In this document: positions 1 to 5,378 of the stretch, one piece after another | Layout: the number at the start of each line of letters is the position of its first letter | How positions within the stretch are numbered: position 1 is the stretch's first letter | NCBI RefSeq assembly: GCF_946479975.1 | Contig: NZ_CAMLIX010000196.1 | Location: 1 to 9,012, forward strand | DNA length: 9,012 bases | Origin: an uncultured Flavobacterium sp. | GTDB taxonomy: Bacteria; Bacteroidota; Bacteroidia; Flavobacteriales; Flavobacteriaceae | Direction of reading: 5' to 3' | Translations under genes and position numbers: made by a program | Notes under the pieces: model-generated | The model's input: only the letters and a program-made list of their open reading frames with translations | Databases searched by the model: none | Told to the model about the DNA's origin: nothing

Positions 1-475
1 AATATTAAGTTCGCAAAGCTTTGTAAAGATCGAGCTTTGTGATCTTCAATCTAAAAACTTACTTAAAAAACTTTGTGTTCTCTGCGGATACTTTGCGCAC
101 TCTGCGTTACAATTACAAGCTTTTTTTAACGCAAAGAACGCTAAGGTATTTTATTTGGAGCGCAAGCAAGATCTAAATATTAAGTTCGCAAAGCTTTGTA
201 AAGATCGAGCTTTGTGATCTTCAATCTAAAGATTTACTTAAAAAAACTTTGTGTTCTCTGCGGATACTTTGTGCACTCTGCGTTACAATTACAAGATTTT
301 TTTTAACGCAAAGAACGCTAAGGTATTTTTAATTTGGAGCGCAAGCAAGATCTAAATATTAAGTTCGCAAAGCTTTGTGCATCGAGCTTTGTGATCTTCA
401 ATCTAAAGATTTACTTAAAAAAAACTTCGTGTTCTTTGCGGATACTTTGCGCACTCTGCGTTACAATTACAAGCT
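1..475. repeat. Tandem array of a ~177-bp non-coding repeat (2.7 copies, open at left edge)
   Basis: Three successive units begin with AATATTAAGTTCGCAAAG at 1, 176 and 355. The first two are 175 and 179 bp; the third stops after 121 bp at 475. The copies are nearly identical, differing by a few substitutions, a 2-nt deletion with local changes in unit 3 (after AAGCTTTGT), and homopolymer lengths. Each unit carries short related words: CAAAGCTTTG, AGATCGAGCTTTGTGATCT (a small dyad), CTTTGTGTTCTCTGCGG and CTTTGCGCACTCTGCGTT. The two full units also carry AACGCAAAGAACGC. In unit 1, 95-109 and 127-141 are imperfect reverse complements (12 of 15) around a 17-nt loop, so a hairpin is possible. No believable reading frame runs through it. 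The array starts at base 1, so more copies may lie upstream. Phase and unit boundaries are arbitrary. Confidence 0.93.
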
Positions 476-643
476 GTCAACACAAAGCTTTGCAAACTTT
501 ATAATTCCTATTGCAGCATTTATTATAAAATTCTTTGCGTTCTTTGCGTTAAAAAAACAAATCCCTTGTAGAGGTTTATAAGCCTAAAATAGGACGTTCA
601 ATTAATTTTTTGCAAACATTATTTTTAAAAATCAGAATATGTC
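476..643. other. Non-coding spacer with decayed repeat words upstream of pyrH
   Basis: After unit 3 breaks off, the same vocabulary continues in scattered form. CACAAAGCTTTGCAAAC lies at 480-496, and TTCTTTGCG is repeated twice in tandem at 531-548. The segment 538-550 is the exact reverse complement of AACGCAAAGAACG inside the array (128-140), so the array and this tail could pair. A near-perfect 14-bp palindrome, AGGTTTATAAGCCT, sits at 572-585. I see no gene, tRNA or terminator with a U tract here. Confidence 0.6.
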
Positions 644-651
644 TATATTTG
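644..651 (+). promoter_or_regulatory. Promoter -7 box for pyrH
   Basis: TATATTTG matches the Bacteroidota -7 consensus TAnnTTTG at every fixed position and lies 22 nt before the pyrH ATG. No TTG is found at the usual -33 distance, so only half of the promoter is supported. It implies that pyrH can be transcribed independently of whatever lies left of the repeat array. Confidence 0.55.
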
Positions 652-673
652 CACAAATTAACGCAACACACAC

Positions 674-1381
674 ATGAAATATAAAAGAATTCTTCTAAAA
701 CTTAGCGGCGAAGCCCTAATGGGTGATTTACAATACGGTATTGACCCAAAAAGATTAGCCGAATATGCTGATGAAATCAAGCAGATTCACAGTAAAGGAG
801 TAGAAATTGCAATTGTTATTGGAGGAGGAAATATATTTAGAGGCGTTGCTGGTGCAAGTGCTGGAATGGATAGAGTTCAAGGCGATTACATGGGAATGCT
901 TGCTACTGTTATAAACGGAATGGCGTTACAAGGTGCACTTGAAGACAAAGGAATGAAAACGCGTCTTCAGACTGCTTTAAAAATGGAATCTATTGCAGAA
1001 CCATACATTAAAAGAAGAGCTGACCGCCACCTTGAAAAAGGAAGAATTGTAATTTTTGGAGCTGGAACTGGTAATCCATACTTTACAACTGATACAGCGG
1101 CTGTTTTAAGAGGAATCGAAATCAATGCTGATGTAATTTTAAAAGGAACTCGTGTTGATGGAGTGTATGATTCTGATCCTGAGAAAAACGCATCTGCTGT
1201 AAAATTTGATTTTATTTCTTTTGATGATGTTCTGAAAAAAGGATTAAATGTTATGGACACAACTGCTTTTACATTAAGCCAGGAAAACAAATTGCCAATC
1301 GTTGTTTTTGATATGAACAAAATTGGAAACCTTTTGAAAATCTGCGACGGCGAAAACATCGGAACAGTAGTAAACGTATAA
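674..1381 (+). CDS. pyrH: UMP kinase (uridylate kinase)
   Basis: Cytosolic enzyme that phosphorylates UMP to UDP with ATP, the committed step towards UTP and CTP. The 235-residue protein has the normal length for bacterial PyrH and the amino-acid-kinase fold signatures: KLSGEALMG near residues 9-17, the glycine-rich GGGNIFRG at 50-57, [13 protein letters not shown] at 66-78, [13 protein letters not shown] at 131-143 (nucleotide and UMP binding), and [13 protein letters not shown] at 157-169. The ATG at 674 puts [13 protein letters not shown] at the expected N-terminus, and no earlier in-frame start is needed. In most bacteria the enzyme is a hexamer controlled by GTP and UTP; that is family knowledge. 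It is followed 138 bp later by frr, a widely conserved pairing. I see no terminator between them, so co-transcription is likely. Confidence 0.98.
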   Translation: MKYKRILLKLSGEALMGDLQYGIDPKRLAEYADEIKQIHSKGVEIAIVIGGGNIFRGVAGASAGMDRVQGDYMGMLATVINGMALQGALEDKGMKTRLQTALKMESIAEPYIKRRADRHLEKGRIVIFGAGTGNPYFTTDTAAVLRGIEINADVILKGTRVDGVYDSDPEKNASAVKFDFISFDDVLKKGLNVMDTTAFTLSQENKLPIVVFDMNKIGNLLKICDGENIGTVVNV

Positions 1382-1519
1382 AGCGCGTCGAAGATTAGAA
1401 TTGTAGATAATCAGCAAAAAATAAATTATATTAGTTAATAAATTACGAGAAAGCATTTTTAAAGTTTAAAAATCTATTCCGAAATTTTGGGACTAAAAAA
1501 TCTAAAAATCTAAACAAAA

Positions 1520-2083
1520 ATGACTGAAGAAATAGATTTCATATTAGAAAGTACTGAAGAATCAATGAATGGTTCTATTGCGCATTTAGAGAAAGAATTT
1601 CTAAATATTCGTGCAGGAAAAGCTTCTCCAGCAATGCTTGGAAGTGTATTTGTAGATTATTACGGATCTGCAACACCACTTTCTCAAGTTTCAAAAATTA
1701 GTGTTCCAGATGCAAGAACAATTACTTTACAGCCTTTTGAAAAAAATATGCTGTCTGTAATTGAAAAAGCAATTATGATTGCTAATATCGGTTTTAACCC
1801 AATGAATAATGGAGACGTGATTATCATCAGCGTTCCACCATTGACAGAAGAGCGTCGCCGCGATTTGGCAAAACAAGCAAAATCTGAAGCAGAAGATGCT
1901 AAAATTGGTATTCGTAACGTAAGAAAAGATGCTAATAGTGATATTAAAAAATTAGAAAAAGAAGGAACTTCAGAAGATGTTTGTAAATCTGCTGAAGAAG
2001 AAGTTCAAAACTTAACAAACGCTTACATTAAAAAAATTGATGAATTATTGGCTTTAAAAGAAGCTGAAATCATGAAAGTGTAA
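1520..2083 (+). CDS. frr: Ribosome recycling factor
   Basis: Cytosolic translation factor that, with EF-G, splits the post-termination ribosome so that subunits can be reused. At 187 residues it is close to the usual ~185. The three-helix domain I is formed by residues 1-30 and about 105-187, and the small beta domain II by about 31-104. Family signatures are present: NIRAGKASPAML at 29-40, VDYYGS at 45-50, the hinge-side PPLTEERRRDLAK at 106-118, and IRNVRKDAN at 131-139 with the conserved arginines 132 and 135. The ATG at 1520 follows an A-rich leader (TCTAAACAAAA) rather than a Shine-Dalgarno site, normal for Bacteroidota. The 138-bp gap after pyrH shows no clear promoter box or terminator. 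A strong terminator follows 19 nt after the stop, making this the last gene of the pyrH unit. Confidence 0.98.
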   Translation: MTEEIDFILESTEESMNGSIAHLEKEFLNIRAGKASPAMLGSVFVDYYGSATPLSQVSKISVPDARTITLQPFEKNMLSVIEKAIMIANIGFNPMNNGDVIIISVPPLTEERRRDLAKQAKSEAEDAKIGIRNVRKDANSDIKKLEKEGTSEDVCKSAEEEVQNLTNAYIKKIDELLALKEAEIMKV

Positions 2084-2102
2084 TTTAGTTACGTCATAAA
2101 AT

Positions 2103-2141
2103 AAAAAATCCGTCTGGTTAATGTATCAGACGGATTTTTTT
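2103..2141 (+). terminator. Rho-independent terminator of frr
   Basis: A TCCGTCTG / CAGACGGA stem, extended by A:T pairs to about 14 bp (2103-2116 with 2127-2140), closes a 10-nt loop and ends in a run of seven T (2135-2141). The A tract on the 5' side could let it act in both directions, but only frr reads into it. It begins 19 nt after the frr stop codon. Confidence 0.93.
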
Positions 2142-2146
2142 ATTGT

Positions 2147-2154
2147 TATTTTTG
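2147..2154 (+). promoter_or_regulatory. Promoter -7 box for the DUF5686-type gene
   Basis: TATTTTTG fits TAnnTTTG exactly and lies 47 nt before the ATG at 2202, only 6 nt after the frr terminator T run. A -33 TTG at the right distance is not visible because that position falls inside the terminator hairpin. The placement supports independent transcription of the downstream gene. Confidence 0.5.
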
Positions 2155-2201
2155 CATACGAAAATTTAATTCTTTTCATTTTTGAAACTATATCATTCAG
2201 T

Positions 2202-4697
2202 ATGAAGCTATTTTGTTTTTTGACTTTGTTTTTTACGCTTACACTTCAAGCGCAATTTCAAATAAACGGAATCGTAACCGATTCAAACAACAAACCACTG
2301 CCGTTTGCCACCATTACGACCTCAGAAAGTAACAACACGATTACAGATGTTGATGGAAAATTTATTTTTAAAATCAGCCCGTCAACCACAACCCTAATGG
2401 TATCGTATGTTGGCTTTCAGACTAAAACCGTTTCTATACAAAACACTAAAACTTTTTATGCAGTTTCGCTTGTTGAAAAAGCGGATGATTTGCAAGAAGT
2501 AATTGTTTCGAATGAAAATCCGGCTTTAACGATTATCAAAAAAGTTATTGCCAGCAAAGCGCAGAATGATCCGCAGAAAAAACTCAATAATTTTGAGTAC
2601 AAAACATACAATAAACTAATTGTAACGGCAAATGCAGACTCAATAGACGGCAGGATCGACTCTACTGCATCTTATAAAGATTTAAGCAAAAAGATCATCA
2701 ACGTTGATTCTTCTGATTATAAATTCAAAGAAATTGTAAACAAACAGCATTTGTTTCAAACTGAGAAAGTTTCACAGTATCAATTTGCCAATAACAAACT
2801 GAAAGAAACTGTTCTTGGTACTAAAATAGCGGGTTTTAAACAGCCAATTTACGAAGTGCTGGCATTTAACCTGCAGTCTATTTCGATCTACGATCCGAAA
2901 TACGAATTGTTTGAAACCAAATACGAAAACCCGATTTCAAACGGTGCGCCGTCGAGTTACAATTATAAACTGTTAGATACGGTCAACATCAAAGGGCGCG
3001 ACACGTACATGATTTATTTCAAAAACAAATCAAAAAGGAAATCATCTGGTTTAGAAGGTGTTTTATATATTGACAAAGAAAATTTCGCTGTTGCTAAAGC
3101 TGTAATGCGAATAAAAGGCGTTTTGGATATTAGCGGCATTCATGAATTTGAGTACAATTCGAAAGAAAAAATCTGGTTTCAAAGCAATACGACTTTTAAG
3201 ATTGTAAAAGGAAAGAATGATGATGACATTCGAATTCTTGGCGGTACGATTCAGTTTGACGGAGATGTGGAAGATAATTTTGAACCTCGCAAAAAAGCGG
3301 CTTCAGATTTTACCTATTTACTTTCAGAAAGCAATAGTTTTGATATTCTTGTTAATGCCAACAATCCAATAAAAAACCCGTCTCTTTATATTGAAATTAC
3401 AGACGATGCAGCCAAAAAACCCGAAAGTTTCTGGGAAGCCTACCGAAAGGAAAATCTTGACTTAAAAAGCCAGAAAACATATCAGTTACTAGACAGTCTT
3501 TCTGTGAGTAATCGAATTGAAAAACGCTTAGGAATTGGCCGAAAAATCATTAATGGTTTTTACCCAATTGGACCTGTTGATTTGGATTTAAAGAAAATCA
3601 TTAGTTATAATAATTACGAAGGTTTTAGAATTGGTTTGGGCGGTATTACAAATGATCGTTTTTCAAAAAATTTCAGAATTGAAAGCTACACGGCATACGG
3701 AACAAAAGATGGTACTTTTAAATACAGTTTAGGAGGCGGCATTTTATTGGACAAGTACACTAATACTTGGTTTAACGGATATTATGCAGATGATGTTCGC
3801 GAAATTGCAAGTACGGTTTTTGCTGTTGACAAACGTGTTTTTAAAATCTATGATCCACGTCCCATTAATATTAGTACGTTTTACGAATATACGGGATGGC
3901 GAGGAAATATTCAGACCAAAATTATTCCGAAAACTGAGGCTGTTTTAGAATTCTCCAGAAATTATATAGAACCAAAATTTGATTACTTGTTTAATCACGA
4001 CGGAAAACTGTATTCGAGTTATATTATGACTACGGCAATGCTTTCGCTGGTTTGGGCTCCATTTAGTGATTTTATGCAGACTCCGACAGGAAGAAACGAA
4101 TCTGAAAAAAGATTTCCGAGGTTTACTTTTCAATACACGCAGTCTTTGCCAAACGTACTTGACAATGATTTTACTTTTAGCAAAATTGATTTTAAAGCAG
4201 AATACGAAAAGAACTATTTAAACCGTCAAAAAACAAGTTTGCTTTTACAGGCAGGTTATGCAATGGGAGATGTTCCAATTACGCATTTGTACAATACTTC
4301 TCCAAATAACTTGACAAAGGAAACCGTTACACAAAGAATTACTTTTTCTGGTAGAAATGCTTTTGAAACCATGTTTTTCAATGAGTTTTTCTCCAGCCAA
4401 TATTTGATGTTTCAAATTAAACATGGTTTTGACCGTATTACGATTTTCAAAAAAGTAAGACCTTCATTGGTTTTAGTTTCTAGAATGGCGTGGGGAAATA
4501 TGGAAAGACCCGAACAGCATGTTGGTCCAACTTACAAAACATTAGACAAAGGCTACTTTGAATCTGGAATTGAATTGAACAAAATCTACAAAGGTTTTGG
4601 CTTAAGCGGATTCTATCGTTATGGACCAAATCAGTTATTGAAATTTGAAGACAATATTGCGATTAAGATTTCTTATGTTCTTGATCTGGGGTTATAA
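2202..4697 (+). CDS. Exported DUF5686-type outer-membrane protein with carboxypeptidase-like regulatory domain
   Basis: An 831-residue exported protein. Residues 1-17 form a signal peptide (hydrophobic core FCFLTLFFTLTL, cleavage probably after LQA). Residues about 19-95 are a carboxypeptidase-D regulatory-like beta sandwich, seen as INGIVTDSNNKPLPFATI, then DVDGKFIF and VSYVGFQTKTV. A DLQEVIVS segment at 96-103 resembles the linker that follows this domain in SusC-like receptors. From NPALTIIKKVIASKAQNDP (106-124) onward the sequence fits the DUF5686 family. From about residue 470 it alternates aromatic and polar residues in beta-hairpin style and ends in ISYVLDLGL, as expected of an outer-membrane barrel. 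No enzymatic role can be read from it, and the true substrate or function of the family is unclear to me. The frame stays open upstream to an ATG at 2121, but that codon lies inside the frr terminator, before the promoter box, and would bury the signal peptide; 2202 is preferred. Confidence 0.87.
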   Translation: MKLFCFLTLFFTLTLQAQFQINGIVTDSNNKPLPFATITTSESNNTITDVDGKFIFKISPSTTTLMVSYVGFQTKTVSIQNTKTFYAVSLVEKADDLQEVIVSNENPALTIIKKVIASKAQNDPQKKLNNFEYKTYNKLIVTANADSIDGRIDSTASYKDLSKKIINVDSSDYKFKEIVNKQHLFQTEKVSQYQFANNKLKETVLGTKIAGFKQPIYEVLAFNLQSISIYDPKYELFETKYENPISNGAPSSYNYKLLDTVNIKGRDTYMIYFKNKSKRKSSGLEGVLYIDKENFAVAKAVMRIKGVLDISGIHEFEYNSKEKIWFQSNTTFKIVKGKNDDDIRILGGTIQFDGDVEDNFEPRKKAASDFTYLLSESNSFDILVNANNPIKNPSLYIEITDDAAKKPESFWEAYRKENLDLKSQKTYQLLDSLSVSNRIEKRLGIGRKIINGFYPIGPVDLDLKKIISYNNYEGFRIGLGGITNDRFSKNFRIESYTAYGTKDGTFKYSLGGGILLDKYTNTWFNGYYADDVREIASTVFAVDKRVFKIYDPRPINISTFYEYTGWRGNIQTKIIPKTEAVLEFSRNYIEPKFDYLFNHDGKLYSSYIMTTAMLSLVWAPFSDFMQTPTGRNESEKRFPRFTFQYTQSLPNVLDNDFTFSKIDFKAEYEKNYLNRQKTSLLLQAGYAMGDVPITHLYNTSPNNLTKETVTQRITFSGRNAFETMFFNEFFSSQYLMFQIKHGFDRITIFKKVRPSLVLVSRMAWGNMERPEQHVGPTYKTLDKGYFESGIELNKIYKGFGLSGFYRYGPNQLLKFEDNIAIKISYVLDLGL

Positions 4698-4727
4698 TTT
4701 TCTATAAGATTAATTTTTTGAGTAATA

Positions 4728-5036
4728 ATGATTTATGTAAAGATTAAAATAGCAAAATTCATAGACGATTCGTTCCCAGGCTTTGTAGAATGTACGCTTG
4801 TAGATGCTTTAAATAAACTTCATATTATAATTGATAAAGTTCCAGTTGTTACCGATAAATATTTGGATGCCAATAGTGATTATCCGCAAGATGGAGAAAT
4901 TGCCTGCACGATCATAAAGCAATGGACAAATGATAAAGGGCAGAAAATATATAAAATAGACACTTCACCATGGGGTATCGATTCTATTGAAGAATTAAAA
5001 GAATTTGATGTTTTTGAAGAACAACTTGTTAGATAA
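4728..5036 (+). CDS. Small hypothetical protein, 102 residues
   Basis: Not recognised. The ATG at 4728 lies 30 bp after the DUF5686-type gene with no terminator and no good promoter box in between, so it is probably read from the same transcript. The product has no signal peptide, no membrane segment and no cysteine pair (cysteines only at about 22 and 59), so a cytosolic soluble protein is expected. It is rich in beta-forming residues, with acidic patches, and contains FIDDSFPGFVECTLVDA (11-27), KVPVVTDKYLD (37-47), DYPQDGEIACTII (51-63) and SPWGIDSIEELKEFDVFEEQL (79-99, approximate). Regular codon use and the neat spacing speak for a real gene. The compact acidic beta-rich build is also seen in immunity-type or DUF-type small proteins, but nothing here proves such a role. 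Confidence 0.78.
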   Translation: MIYVKIKIAKFIDDSFPGFVECTLVDALNKLHIIIDKVPVVTDKYLDANSDYPQDGEIACTIIKQWTNDKGQKIYKIDTSPWGIDSIEELKEFDVFEEQLVR

Positions 5037-5118
5037 ATAATTTACTTCACGGAATTTCTAGTGTGATTCTTCGTGCCTCACAATGCCAAAAAATCCAAAT
5101 AAAACGAATAGCTTAAAA

Positions 5119-5151
5119 AACTTTGTCAAAGTTTGAAACTTTGACAAAGTT
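5119..5151. repeat. Perfect 33-bp palindrome A (16-bp arms, 1-nt centre)
   Basis: AACTTTGTCAAAGTTT (5119-5134) and AAACTTTGACAAAGTT (5136-5151) are exact reverse complements around a single G at 5135. No T run follows on either strand, so it is not a textbook terminator, although as RNA it would form a long hairpin 82 nt after the stop of the 102-residue gene. REP-like or protein-binding function is possible but not shown. Confidence 0.92.
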
Positions 5152-5166
5152 CTGTAAACGTATTCC

Positions 5167-5199
5167 AAACCAGACAGGTTTTAAAAACCTGTCTGGTTT
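5167..5199. repeat. Perfect 33-bp palindrome B (16-bp arms, 1-nt centre)
   Basis: AAACCAGACAGGTTTT (5167-5182) and AAAACCTGTCTGGTTT (5184-5199) are exact reverse complements around A5183. The geometry equals that of palindrome A, 15 nt to the left, but the sequence is different. Dispersed AACCTGTC-type palindromes occur in Flavobacterium genomes as far as I recall; this needs a genome search. No T run follows on either strand. Confidence 0.92.
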
Positions 5200-5229
5200 C
5201 AAAATAAAAATTAACACAAAGTATTTCTG

Positions 5230-5299
5230 TAGAGACGCACTGCAGTACGTTTAACGTATGCGGACATTCTTTGCGTAGACGCACTGCAGTGCGTCTCTA
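5230..5299. repeat. Paired inverted/direct repeat centred on CTGCAG
   Basis: TAGAGACGCACTGCAGT (5230-5246) pairs exactly with ACTGCAGTGCGTCTCTA (5283-5299). The match extends inward to 24-bp arms with one mismatch and one G-T pair, leaving a 22-nt loop. The right half is itself a perfect 20-bp palindrome, AGACGCACTGCAGTGCGTCT (5277-5296). The left half shares AGACGCACTGCAGT with it in direct orientation, then diverges into a TACGT-TTA-ACGTA dyad. This looks like two copies of a palindromic dispersed element, one degraded. It is more GC-rich than its surroundings. Confidence 0.88.
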
Positions 5300-5315
5300 T
5301 AGAACATTGGAACGC

Positions 5316-5358
5316 AAAAAAATTCCAAACTCCAGCAATTTGGAATTTGGATTTTTTT
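5316..5358. terminator. Probable bidirectional terminator between the convergent genes
   Basis: AAATTCCAAA (5320-5329) and TTTGGAATTT (5339-5348) form a 10-bp stem with a 9-nt loop. On the minus strand the stem runs directly into a T run (plus-strand A tract 5316-5322), 31 nt past the antiporter stop. On the plus strand seven T follow after GGA (5352-5358). The stem is AT-rich and thus only moderately stable. It is best assigned to the antiporter and may also catch plus-strand readthrough. Confidence 0.65.
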
Positions 5359-5378
5359 ATATTAAAATTTTAAAACTT

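Larger units (their letters stand above)
5037..5378. other. Gene-free convergent intergenic region packed with inverted repeats
   Basis: This 342-bp gap separates the plus-strand 102-residue gene from the minus-strand antiporter, so both genes end here. I see no gene. In order it holds a plain stretch with a weak 6-bp dyad (CACGGA near 5048 with TTCGTG near 5070), two 33-bp palindromes, a paired PstI-centred inverted repeat, short words shared with the left-hand repeat array (TTAACACAAAG at 5211-5221, TTCTTTGCG at 5267-5275, AACGCAAA at 5311-5318), and a hairpin with T runs on both sides. Confidence 0.8.

Noticed and set aside
1..475. CRISPR array
   Set aside because: Units are ~177 bp and nearly identical throughout, with no short repeat alternating with unique spacers.
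375..581. 68-codon plus-strand open frame overlapping the third repeat unit
   Set aside because: It lies mostly in the tandem repeat and its tail, resembles no protein, and the frame is not maintained in the other repeat copies; chance opening.
555..590. tRNA fragment or attachment site near ATCCCTTGTAGAGG
   Set aside because: No cloverleaf, T-loop or anticodon arm can be built around it.
967..1359. 130-codon minus-strand frame opposite pyrH
   Set aside because: Entirely antisense to the well-supported UMP kinase gene; its composition is that of a shadow frame.
3945..4133. Minus-strand 62-codon frame inside the DUF5686-type gene
   Set aside because: Antisense shadow of a long, clearly coding gene.
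5119..5199. Classic rho-independent terminators
   Set aside because: The stems are long and perfect, but no T run follows on either strand; the hairpin at 5316-5358 is a better terminator.
5037..5378. Insertion sequence or miniature transposon bounded by terminal repeats
   Set aside because: I looked for one pair of terminal inverted repeats enclosing the region with flanking target duplications and found none; the palindromes are separate local units.
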